Part shown: piece after piece, positions 36,481-49,400 of the stretch
How the letters are laid out: each line of letters opens with the position of its first letter
Position numbering within the stretch: the first letter of the stretch is position 1
Source: Omphiscola glabra
Taxonomy: Eukaryota; Mollusca; Gastropoda; Lymnaeidae
NCBI GenBank assembly: GCA_964017045.1
Contig: OZ024801.1
Location: 29,546,049 to 29,610,048 of the forward strand
Direction of reading: 5' to 3'
Length of the DNA stretch: 64,000 nt
The notes under the pieces: generated by a model
The model's input: only the letters and a program-made list of their open reading frames with translations
Databases searched by the model: none
Told to the model about the DNA's origin: nothing
Program-made: the position numbers and the translations under genes

Positions 36481-37206
36481 GATCATTGGCATTCTTATGT
36501 AACCTATTCATATCATGGTATAAATGAAATGTATAATTTCATAATTTTGTACAAATTAAAGTGTGAAGACGTTGTCATTTCATGGCGGCATTACCTCCGC
36601 AATCATGGCCTCCAAGTTCAATAATTCATTTGTGTACGCACATTTCTTTTTAAGTCCCCTGCCTAGTTCTGTTTGTTTCCATAATTTATTGAGTATCTTA
36701 TTTTAAAAAAAAAATAATTTCTTCGATAAGAGTTAGGGTCAGAGTTGATGTTATATAAGCACCAATAGCATAATTATTACTCACTTTTCCTTTCGACAGC
36801 GAATACTTAATTTCTAGTATATAGATTAGATTAACGGCACACTTGTCAAGCAGGGCCAATTATAGGCAGGGTTGTGTCCCGAGTCATGGAGGTTTATGAC
36901 ACATTGCGCGCAGGATTATCTCACATCTCACGTGCTGCAATTTGAGCCAGAGTTATGCCCCATTTGCAGACAGGTTATTATCAACAGGGCAGGCAGACTT
37001 GCGTTCCTTTTTTCAGGTTTAACCTTACTTTGTTTTACCAATTTCCCACAGTTATATCATACGACTGGCGGAGATAAGTCGCTTTGCATTCAGAGTTATA
37101 AATCGTAATAGTAGCGCCAGAGCTGTGTCCAATTTTTAAGAGAAAGAGCTACAGTTATATGTCACATCTCAGCAAGAGTAATCTCCCATTGCGGTTAGAT
37201 GCACGC
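36481..37206. other. Presumed 3' flank of the SLC6 gene
   Basis: No frame of note. It probably includes the 3' untranslated region, with a minus-strand AATAAA near 36690. Confidence 0.4.
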
Positions 37207-37419
37207 CTAGCGCGTGTAGCCAATGGTCCAGGAGGCCGTCTTCACGCACGGCGAGGCTGGCATGTCGACTCCCGCGGAAGAATCACTGCCTGTGCTGTCA
37301 TCGTCGACGGCAACACCGCGCCTCTCGGCGTCGTAGCGTCTCAGATTCATCTCGTCCTTGTCCTGCGGTCTCATCTGATGCTTGTGGAGTTTGTGCGGCA
37401 CCATCAACAGTTTGAAAAC
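37207..37419 (-). CDS. SLC6 exon 13 (cytosolic C-terminus, stop)
   Basis: Residues 599-668 and TAG. The tail is hydrophilic: a basic HKLHKHQ segment, a run of acidic and Ser residues ([10 protein letters not shown]), and a final TIGYTR. Possible kinase sites are visible, but no clear class I PDZ ligand. The acceptor is TCATTCAG. A minus-strand AATAAA lies near 36690, about 520 bases past the stop, and may serve as a poly(A) signal. Confidence 0.88.
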   Translation of the reverse strand, partial: VFKLLMVPHKLHKHQMRPQDKDEMNLRRYDAERRGVAVDDDSTGSDSSAGVDMPASPCVKTASWTIGYTR

Positions 37420-40400
37420 CTGAATGATAAGGGAGAAACGTGAAAGAGCGGTTTCTTAAATCAACAAGGATATTTTATTTTAATAGGTATTTGGGGGGGG
37501 GGGGCTGGTGGGCCCACGTTAAAGATAACGTATGGTATTTAAAACGTGACCGAGTGGGGAAGGGGGGGGGGGCTCATGCTTTATTCCACGTGACCTTTCT
37601 GACTCTGCAACTGGGTGTAGTGTACACCAAAGAGCAAAGAAAAAGGGAGACAACAATAACCGGAAGTCGGGCATGGAATGGTTGCTCCTTTTCAGAAAAG
37701 ATGTTCCGTTGGTAACACTGACATGCCACTATACTGGATACACGTAGGATTGAAATTTCTCCAGGTAACACTATTAACGTTAATAAAATTGGAACTTTTA
37801 ATGCAGCTATCATGATGTTACCCCATTTCATCTATTTATCCACAAATCAGTTTGGTACTTCTTAAAGATTATTTGATTATGATGAAAACTGGCTGAATTT
37901 AGTCAACATTGAATTCATAGAGGAGCCACTAGTTTTATAAATCACTAAGTAGCCAGCCACGCATTTTCCTAACGGAGTGGTTATTCAAAGTTGGCCGGGA
38001 ATAACGTTGAGCGTTGTATACAGTTGGCTGGGAATAACGTTGAGCGTTGTATACAGTTGGCTGGGAATAACGTTGAGCGTTGTATACAGTTTGCTGGGAA
38101 TAACGCTGAGCGTTGTATACAGTTGGCTGGGAATAACGTTGAGCGTTGTATACAGTTGGCTGGGAATAACGTTGAGCGTTGTATACAGTTGGCTGGGAAT
38201 AACGTTGAGCGTTGTACACAGTTGGCTGGGAATAACGTTGAGCGTTGTATACAGTTGGCTGGGAATAACGTTGAGCGTTGTATACAGTTGGCTGGGAATA
38301 ACGTTGAGCGTTGTATACAGTTGGCTGGGAATAACGTTGAGCTAGCCGTAGTAAACCATTTATCGGTTGTAAAAATCCACCCTTTTCATATAAATACCAA
38401 TAAACAAACAACAACCCGAACACCCCCCCCCCCTCCCAAAACCAACTCACCGTCATGTTACCACCAAATTTGAAAAACTTGTAGATGCCAACGACGGGGA
38501 TCCACACGACTGACGAGAGGGCCATAAGCCATCCGATGGTGACTCCCCAAAGTGGATATACATAGACTCGTGAGTTGGACCGGGTGTACGTCAGCTCCGA
38601 GTAGTCGACGAGGCTCAAGCAAAACACAGTCTGTTTGTATGAAACGTTAGATGTGTGATTGGCTCAAACAAACCACGTGCTCCTGTGTGGAACTATAGAT
38701 GTTTGATTGGCTCAAACAAACCACGTGCTCTTGTGTGGAACTATAGATGTGTGATTGCTTTAAACAAACCACGTGCTCCTGTGTGGAACTATAGATGTTT
38801 GATTGGCTTAAACAAACCACGTGCTCTTGTGTGGAACTATAGATGTTTGATTGGCTTATACAAACCACGTGCTCTTGTGTGGAACTATAGATGTGTGATT
38901 GGCTTAAACAAACCACGTGCTCCTGTGTGGAACTATAGATGTGTGATTGGCTTAAACAAACCACGTGCTCCTGTGTGGAACTATAGATGTTTGATTGGCT
39001 TAAACAAACCACGTGCTCTTGTGTGGAACTATAGATGTGTGTTTGGCTTAAACAAACCACGTGCTCCTGTGTGGAACTATAGATGTTTGATTGGCTCAAA
39101 CAAACGACGTGCTATTGTATGGCAATATGGATATATAACAATAAGACAGACTTTCTACACAATAATGAGCAAGAATTTATACACAACAATAAGACATACC
39201 TTCAACACAAAAATAAGACAGACATCCTACTTAACAATAAATCAGACTTTCTTATTTAGATGTTTGATTGGCTTAAACAAACCACGTGCACCTGTATGAA
39301 ATATAGCAGACGTGTGATTGGCTTAAACAAACCACATGCACTTGTACGGAAATATAGCAGACGTGTGATTGGATTAAACAAACCACGTGCACTTGTACGG
39401 AAATATAGCAGACGTTTGATTGGCTTAAACAAACCCACGTGCTCTGGTACGGAAATACAGATGTTTGATTGGCTGCGGCTTTGCATTGCTTCACACTAGT
39501 AAGCAGCCCAGAGCTGTCGTTAGAGAAATACAAATTTGTTTCATTTTATATCAACTGTTTTTGTGTGTGTGAACTATAGACGCATTTTAATTGATGAAGC
39601 GACTGAATGATCAGAAGAAACAGCTCTATCTACCATACTGAACAGAGGCGTCATCACGGCCCAGCAAAAAAGCATGTAAGGCAGGGTCTTTTTTAATACA
39701 GTGTGGCCAACCATCATGAGGACGTTGTCATAGAAACGACGGATGCCTGCAAACAAACCAAAAGTGAAAAAAATACAAATTTAAACGGCAAGAAACAATC
39801 TTTAATTAAACAGCCATGTATACATTTAATTTCCAATGACTTTGCTAAAATAGGTTATTCTATTTTTTTTAAAGTAAAAATTTTTTTTTTCACAATTCCT
39901 TCTAGGAATTTGCAGTGTTAGAGTAAGAAGCATACATACAAGTCATATGAATTCCTTTTTTAAAACAACAAAGGCATTTCATTTTAATACTTTTACAATT
40001 TCCATTTCCACTTAAATCAGCTGTTCTCAATCTGTGGGTCACGAACCCTTGGGGGGGGGGGGGGGGGTGTCGAACGACAGTTTCCAAGGGGTCGCCTGAG
40101 ACCATCGGAAAACACATATACTCTACAGTTATGAAGTAGCAAATAAATTAATTTATGACGAAGGTCACCACAACATGAGGAACTGTATTAAAGGGTCGCG
40201 GGGTTAGAACGGTTGAGAACCACTGACTTAAAAAGATATATTTAACGAATTTTTGCTTTAAAGATGCACTTAAACGAACCAATAAAACTTTTAAGTACTT
40301 TTAAACTATTTGAAATATTCAAAAAGCGCAAAAAAGGGAGACAATAAAATTGTTAAATTAACTTCGCTCGTGTTCGTGTGGGTTTTCTTTCCTTTCTCGC

Positions 40401-43400
40401 TGGGTATGTGGAAGAATCTTCGGAAGGCTAATTGACCCACTTCCCGCCAAACTATCAAGCTGAAACTGGATAGACTCGTTGTCGATGAAAAAACACATTT
40501 TAATCAAATGTTCAGCCTCACAACCCAACCCCCCCCCCCCAAAAATCATTTTTTAAAAGTGTTTTCAGGGGGAAGATAAAGGAAATATGATACCACTTAT
40601 GTCACGAAAGAAAACTCCCGATAACTGCGCTAAATGATAATCCTTATAAAGGACTTACACGACAAACTTTTTTTTAGGGTTGTTTACTATTTTCTAATGT
40701 AATTTGTAATCGGTTAGCTGAACTATTCATGTCAGGTTAGCTCCCCCCCCCCCCCCCCCGCTTCAAACACCTGGATTAGTGTTGGGGCTATTTTGTTCAG
40801 CGGTAATATTTGAAGTCAGATGTAAGGGGAAAGGATGCAGCCCGGTATAAGACCGAAACCGCTTTTTAAACAAAACATTCTTCAAAGGAAACCAGTTTTA
40901 TTTTTCTTGATGGCAAGAAAAATTGGGAACCAGCTCTGACTCTCAGTAATTTTTCAAATATTTCATCTTCTTCAAATGACAAACGCGTGAACGCCGTGAG
41001 ATAGCCGCTCCTATAAGGCAGCCGTTTCGTCCAAACTTTCCGTCCCGACCGAAAGGCTCCCTGGGCGGTGGGGGGTGGTAACGCAACACCTTCCCTCCGA
41101 AGAGGAAGCAAACCCGTTCAGACCCTCAGGGAAAGTGGACTGCGAACGCTATAAACGCAGCGTTTTCGGTCGACCGGGCGTCCCCCAGGCCAGGGGGGGG
41201 GGTGGTTCCTGGCGTGCTTCCGCACGGTCTGGTGACGGGGAAACCTGTCGTCGGGCTGTGTGGGGGTGTGCCGGGGGGGAGGGCACTAAGAGCCCACGCT
41301 CCGGCCCACCGACACCATTTCCTTTGAACTCAGACAGACATGAAATAAACACATTCAACTTGCCGTAAACGTAAGATATAGCGAAGCACTCCAAGAACGC
41401 CACCAGGGCGATGATTCGGCTCCCCGAGTAGTAGTCGAATAGCTGGAACACGTACATCCCGCCCTGCGGAGTGCGACAGTGGAGACGGAAGTGAAAATGG
41501 GGCTATGCTGTCTTGACAGTTGTCAAACAAAATGATCCCCTTGTCAAAGTTAACATGGTGTGACTTTTTCCACACTTCAGTGGTACACCTTTTTAAATTT
41601 TAAAATTGTAACTTTGTTCTCAGCAACGTCAGCGCAACATTGTTAAAAGACAACAGACACTTTTTTGTTACTCACAATAATGGAGCAATAAGACTAGACC
41701 AGCAGCCAAAGATAACTATAACAACCATTTCAGCTATTCTAAACAATGGTTACACAAATTGCAGTACGATAGGCTAGCGGCAATATATATATACAATACT
41801 AGGACATACAACAAAAGACATAGAAGACAAGATATACAACAATGGACGTACACCACTAGATATACAACAGACGTACGAAATTAGATATGCAAAAATTGAT
41901 CAAAACAATAGATATAAAAATAGACGTACAACACTAGATATACACGACATACATGCAACACTAGTCATACAACAATAGACATATCAACACTAGACATACA
42001 ACACTTAGATATACAACACTAGATATACAACAAGAGACGCACGACACTAGATTTACAAAAATAGACATACAACAGTAGATATTCCCGATATACATGCAAC
42101 ACTAGATATAACAACACTGGATATACAACACTTAGATATACAACATTTGATATATGACAACAGAAGTAGGATACTAGATATGCAACAATGGAATACAACA
42201 CTTAGATATACAACAACAGATGTGCAACACCAGATATACAACAACCGACGTACGGTACTAGATATGCAACAATAGAATACAACACTTAGATATACAACAC
42301 TAGACACACAACACTAGATCTACACTAAACACACACACAGACATAGACAGGCCGTTGCAGAACAGCCAGCAAAGGGATGTGTTGAAGAGGCGTGTGAGTA
42401 CCTCGCAGACCATCAGCATGCCGACCGCACACATGAGCACACAGACGCCGGCCACGAACGCCTCCTTGCGGTAGCCCCGCCTCAGCAGCCGCGGGTACTG
42501 GTCCACGACAGTCGTGACGACACCCTCGACACCAACAAACTGACCAACAGAGCAACAGCTCATGGATTAAATACGTTTCAGATTACCGTTATTAAATTGT
42601 GGGGCAGAAAGTAGAAATGACCCCCCTCCCCCTACCCTTTTCTTTTTTTTCCCTTTTTCCGTCATCACCCGCCCTTTTAAAAACAAAAATGAAAAGTAAA
42701 TCAACTTTGGCCACTCAGTGTCAACTTTGGCCACTCAGTATCAACGATGGCCAATCAGTATCAACTTTGGCCAATCAGTATCAACTGTGGCCACTCATTA
42801 TCAACTTTGGCTACTCAGTATCAACTTTGGCTCTGTAGCATCATTCAACATGTGAAAATAAACTGCTTGATTATGCTTACATTTAGTTTCATTAAATTTA
42901 GTTTACTTACATTTTGTTTCTTTACATTTATTTTCCTTACATTTAGTTTCCGTACATTTAATTTCCTTACATTTAATTTCCTTACATTTAGTTTCCTTAC
43001 ATTTAGTTTCAAACCACTGAAAAGTCAGTTTTCTATTATTATATTTAATTCACATAAAAGTGTACAAAAATTGTTTAAAACAGTTCATATAATTTTATTT
43101 AGACACCAGGACCCGGATTGATGTGCAATACTCGGTATTTCCGGGTACCCGGGCCATCAACCGTCTCAGTCCTATCATACATAGATTTAAATAGATTTAA
43201 ATAAATACATTTTTTGGTTGTATTTAAACGTGCACAATGAAATAATGTCGGAGGTGAAAGAAAGGATTACAACAGGCAACCGTTCCCATTTCAACCTACA
43301 AGAGCTACTGGGAAGCAAAAACCTCTCAAGGGGAACAAAAAAAGACAACAAACAGCACTATCATAACCAGTGTAGCTTACGCTAGCGAGACTTGGTCCCT

Positions 43401-46400
43401 TACCAGAAAAGCAGAGAACCTGCTCACTACATGGGAAAGGAAAATCCACAGGAGAATATATGGCACACTGATAGACAGACTGTGCTGAACAGGACATACT
43501 GAGACGATTTTGGACTGTAGGGCAGCAAATGTGATATACAGGCAGAAACCTAGGAGCAGACGGCTCACCGGTCGACCAAGACTGAGATGGATCGACGGTG
43601 TAGAGAAGGACTTAAGGACAGTTGTAGGGTCCACGCGTGGAGGCGGCAAGCCATGGATCGTTCAGAATAGAAGGATGTGGTGGAGCAGGCCAGGGCCCTG
43701 CATGGGCTGTAGTGTCACTGATGATGATGATGATGATTGTATTTAAATAAAGAAATATGATTGAATTAACGTTTGTGATGTAATAGTTGTTGAAAAAAAA
43801 AGTAAAAAGCGTGTTAGTTAATTATTCATTGGTAATTAATGTGTTTGTATTTAAGCCCAGATTAGATTAATGAACACAGAATGAGATATTTTTCTAGCAA
43901 CACTTAACCCTACCAGATATAAACGAGACATACCTAACCATATCAGATATAAACGAGACATTTCTTTAACACCTAACCATATCAGATATAAACGAGACAT
44001 TTCTCTAACACCTAACCATATCAGATATAAACGAGACATTTCTCTAACACCCAACCATATCTGATATAAACGAGACATTTCTCCAACACTTAACTCTATC
44101 AGATATTAACGAGACGTTTCTCGAACAACACCTAATCCTATCAGATATAAACGAGACAAAGGCCGCCAACATTTCTTAGAGATTTCATCACAGAGTCAAA
44201 ACGTCACCTGGCTGTCCAGTCCTAGCAGGATGATCATGAGGAAGAAGCAGACTGACCATAATGGAGCCCAGGGAAGCTGAGCAACAGCGTTCGGGTAGAC
44301 GATGAACGCCAGACCTGGTCCTGTACAGAAGTTACAAAGTTCATATAAGATCTTTGACATAACGTAATCTGGACTTTAATATAACGTAATCTGGGCTTTG
44401 ATGTAACGTAATCTGGGCTTTGATGTAACGTAATCTGGGCTTTGATATAACGTAATCTGGGCTTTGATATAACGTAATCTGGGCTTTGATATACTGTAAT
44501 CTGGGCTTTGATATAACGTAATCTGGGCTTTGATGTAACTTAATCTGGGCTTTGATGTAACGTAAACTGGGCTTTGATATAACGTAATCTGGGCTTTGAT
44601 GTAACGCAATCTGGGCTTTGATGTAAGGTAATTTGGGCTTTGATATAACGTAATCTGGGCTTTGATATAACGTAATCTGGGCTTTGATATAACGTAATCT
44701 GGGCTATGATGTAACGTAATCTGGGCTTTGATGTAACATAATCTGGGCTTTGATATAACTTTATCTGTTCTTTGATATAACGTAATCTGGGCTTTGATGT
44801 AACGTAATCTGGGCTTTGATATAACGTAATCTGGGCTTTGATGTAACGTAATCTGGGATTTTATATAACGTAATCTGGGCTTTGATATAACGTAATCTGG
44901 GCTTTGATGTAACTTAATCTGGGCTTTGATATAACGTAATCTGGGCTTTGATATAACGTAATCTGGGCTTTGATATAACGTAATCTGGGCTTTGATATAA
45001 CGTAATCTGGGCTTTGATATAACGTAATCTGGGATTTGATATAACGTAATCTGGAAATTGATATAAAGTAATCTGGGCTTTGATGTAACGTAATCTGGGA
45101 TTTGATATAACGTAATCTGGGCTTTGATGTAACGTAATCTGGGCTTTGATATAACGTAATCTGGGATTTGATATAACGTAATCTGGGAATTGATATAACG
45201 TAATCTGGGCTTTGATGTAACGTAATCTGGGCTTTGATGTAACGTAATCTGGGATTTGATATAACGTAATCTGGGCTTTGATATAACGTAATCTGGGAAT
45301 TGATATAACGTAATCTGGGCTTTGATGTAACGTAATCTGGGCTTTGATGTAACGTAATCTGGGATTTGATATAACGTAATCTGGGCTTTGATGTAACGTA
45401 ATCTGGGCTTTGATATAACGTAATCTGGGCTTTGATATAACGTAATCTGGGCTTTGATATAACGTAATCTGGGCTTTGATATAACGTAATCTGGGATTTG
45501 ATATAACGTAATCTGGAAATTGATATAAAGTAATCTGGGCTTTGATGTAACGTAATCTGGGATTTGATATAACGTAATCTGGGCTTTGATGTAACGTAAT
45601 CTGGGCTTTGATATAACTTAATCTGGGATTTGATATAACGTAATCTGGGAATTGATATAACGTAATCTGGGCTTTGATGTAACGTAATCTGGGCTTTGAT
45701 GTAACGTAATCTGGGATTTGATGTAACGTAAACTGGGCTTTGATATAACGTAATCTGGGCTTTGATGTAACGAAATCTGGGCTTTGATGTAAGGTAATTT
45801 GGGCTTTGATATAACGTAATCTGGGCTTTGATATAACGTAATCTGGGCTTTGATATAACGTAATCTGGGCTATGATGTAACGTAATCTGGGCTTTGATGT
45901 AACATAATCTGGGCTTTGATATAACTTTATCTGTTCTTTGATATAACGTAATCTGGGCTTTGATGTAACGTAATCTGGGAATTGATATAACGTAATCTGG
46001 GCTTTGATGTAACGTAATCTGGGCTTTGATGTAACGTAATCTGGGATTTGATATAACGTAATCTGGGATTTGATATAACGTAATCTGGGCTTTGATATAA
46101 CGTAATCTGGGCTTTGATATAACGTAATCTGGGCTTTGATATAACGTAATCTGGGCTTAGATATAACGTAATCTGGGCTTTGATATAACGTAATCCGGGC
46201 TTTGATATAACATAATCTGGGCTTTGATATAACGTAATCTGGGCTTTGATATAACGTAATCTGGGCTTTGATATCACGTAATCCTGGCCTTCATATTAAG
46301 TAGTCTGAGTTCTGCTATTGTATTATCTGGGCTCTGATTTAATGAAATCTGGGTAGACAATAATTGGGTCATGTTGATACACGCATGATGCCATTTCCTT

Positions 46401-49400
46401 TACTAAAGTTAGCTTTTGCTGCTTACATACGCCCGTTACTAAATTTAGCTACGGCTTATAACATACGCCCGTTACTGAAGATAGAAAATGATTTTAACGT
46501 ACGCCCATTAGTAAAAGCAGCTATTGCTTATAGAAACGCCCGTTACTAAAGTTAGTTACGGCTGATAACTTACGCCCCGTTAAAAAAATTAGCAATTTAA
46601 TTGTATATGACATACGCCCAATACTAAAGTTATTTACGCCTCATGTCATACGCCTGTTACAAAAGTAAGCTATTGCTTATAACTTACCCCCGATACTGAA
46701 GTTACATACTGATTTTAACATACGCCCATTACTAAACGTAGCTACTGCTGATACTAAAGTCGGCTGTTCCTTATAACATACGCAAGTTACTGAAGTAAGC
46801 TACTGCTTATAACTTACCCCCGATACTAAAGTTACATACTGATTTTAACATACGCCCATTACTAAACGTAGCTACTGCTGATACTAAAGTCGGCTGTTCC
46901 TTATAACATACGCAAGTTACTGAAGTAAGCTACTGCTTATAACATACGCAAGTTACTGAAGTAAGCTACTGCTTATAACATACACCTATTACTAAAGTTA
47001 GCTCACGCTCTTAACTTACGCTCGTGCCTAAGGGGATTTTTTTGGGGTGGGGGTGGGGTCGGGAAGGGGGGGGGGGAATGAAGAGACAAAGGGAGATAAG
47101 ACAACACCAACCGGACTCTGCGACCTCGTGGATTGACTTCCCTTGTTGTTTGGCCATGAAGCCCAGGATTGTGAACACGATGAAGCCAGCGAGGAGAGAC
47201 GTCCCCGAGTTGACGCAGGCGAAGATTAACGAGTCCCTGGTTGTGATAGCACGCAAACAGGTTATAACGAGTAGGGAGTTCATGAACGTGTGAATATCAA
47301 CGAGTCCCTGGTTGTGATAGCACGCAAACAGGTTATAACGAGTAGGGAGTTCATGCACGTGCACGGGACATAAGAATGGTGCACTGACAAGTTCACATAG
47401 TGAGGTCTTTCCTTACTTCAGGGACTGGGGTGGAGCTTCCACATGTTGGAAGTCAGTGGTTCTCAAACTTTCTAATGCCACGACCCTTTAATACAGTTCC
47501 TCCTGTTGTGGCGACCCCCAGCCACAAAGTTATTTACGTTGCTACTTCATAACTCTTAGAGTATATGTGTTTTCCGATGGTCTTAAGCGACCCACGGGTT
47601 GAGAACCGCTGTTGTAAGTGGATATTGTTTTAAAACTAAAACATTCAGATTATGATGAAACACGGCTAATTTGATTTTTAACTTCGAGAAATATCTGGGA
47701 AAAAAAAAAAAATGTGAAGGCCAAAAAATAGCAGAGGATTTTGATTTAAATGGGAATTTAAATCATACATTTATTTTACAATAATTTAATTTTCAAGAAT
47801 GATAATAAGGTCACTCACAAATATTTAAGGTAAAATTCAGAGTTGTATCCCCTCATTAAATCAACCAAGCTAATTTTAAAGATTGCAAGAGCCATTAAGT
47901 CATTACCTGCATCAAGTGTAACAACATCTGTCCTAAATGTGTGAAATTATGTGTAATAAATGTGAAATTATTTGTAAGAAATGTTTGAAATTATGTGTAA
48001 GAAATCTGTGAAATTATGTGTAAGAGTGTGAAATTATGTGTAAGAAATGTGTGAAATTATGTGTAAGAAATGTGTGAAATTATGTGTAAGAAATGTGTGA
48101 AATTATGTGTAAGAAATCTGTGAAATTATGTGTAAGAAATGTGTGAAATTATGTGTAAGAAATGTGTGAAATTATGTGTAAGAAATCTGTGAAATTATGT
48201 GTAAGAAATGTGTGGAGTTATGTGTAATAAATGTGTGAAATTAATGTGTAATAAATGTGTGAAATTATATGTAAGAAATGTGTGAAATTATATGTAAGAA
48301 ATATGTCAAAATATGTGTATGAAATATGTGAAAACATATGTAGGATATGTGTGAAATTATGTTTAACAAATGTCTTGAAAATACGTGTGTTAATGTTTGC
48401 ATCACCTGTATAAAATTTATCACCGTCACCTGTACGTATCACCGTCACCTGTACGTATGACCGTCACCTGTGCGTATCACCGTCACTTGTACGTATCACC
48501 GTTATCCGTACGTATCATCGTTACCTTTACGTATCACCGTTACCTGTAGGAGTTGTGTGTAAATGTGTTGTAGCTGCCCAAGGCCGTGAGGGTTCCGAGC
48601 GCAATGGACGACGAGAATAATATCTGAGTTCCGGCATCGACCCACACCTGAAATAGGCAGGTCGTTCGATTTAAATTTCGTTATATACATACTTTTTTAA
48701 ATTAGTTATTTAGTTTTTCAGAAATAAATATAATGATACCCCCCCCCCAACTTTTCCCATAAACTGATTAGAAAAGCTATTACAAATTCAAACATATTTA
48801 TTTATATAGCCTATCGTAAAATTAAAATGACTCGATTAGGCCTCTAACTTTCTAATGCTTTGGTTCTCGGGTAGAAAGCAGTTACAAAAACTGGACTTAA
48901 GTATTTGGCAGGACTTAAGTTTTTCTTGAAACGATATATCGTTGAGGTTAGGACTTGTAATACTTTTTGTAATTACTTCATTAAAAACTGCAATTTACTC
49001 TGAAGATTTTAACCTGTTGCATTTCAACATAAGATAAGACAAGGTTCTTTGATGGATCCAAATCACGGGACATGTCTTTTAAGTACAAAGTACATTTATT
49101 CATTCGCCTACACAAATTATCTTACCAAAAAAAAAAAGTTAACTAGAACTGTTAAACAAAAGTAATTTAAAGGATTTCTCAGGCGCAAAATTGATTTTTA
49201 AAAAATCAACCTTTTTTTCTTTCTTTTTTTCATATTTGAGGGACCACGATCAATGTATTGATCATTCTGGCTCCTGGTTTGAATTCAGAGTTTGCCTTCT
49301 CTTAGATGAGTTGGGCGTCCAAGGCTAACGAGTCCCATCCACACGGTGGTGCTTGGGGGGTAGGCTTTGGTGGGGCTTGAGTGGGTTATTTTTACCAGCT

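Noticed and set aside
36872..37108. 78-codon plus-strand frame near the transporter end
   Set aside because: No domain, and it lies in the presumed 3' region of the transporter.
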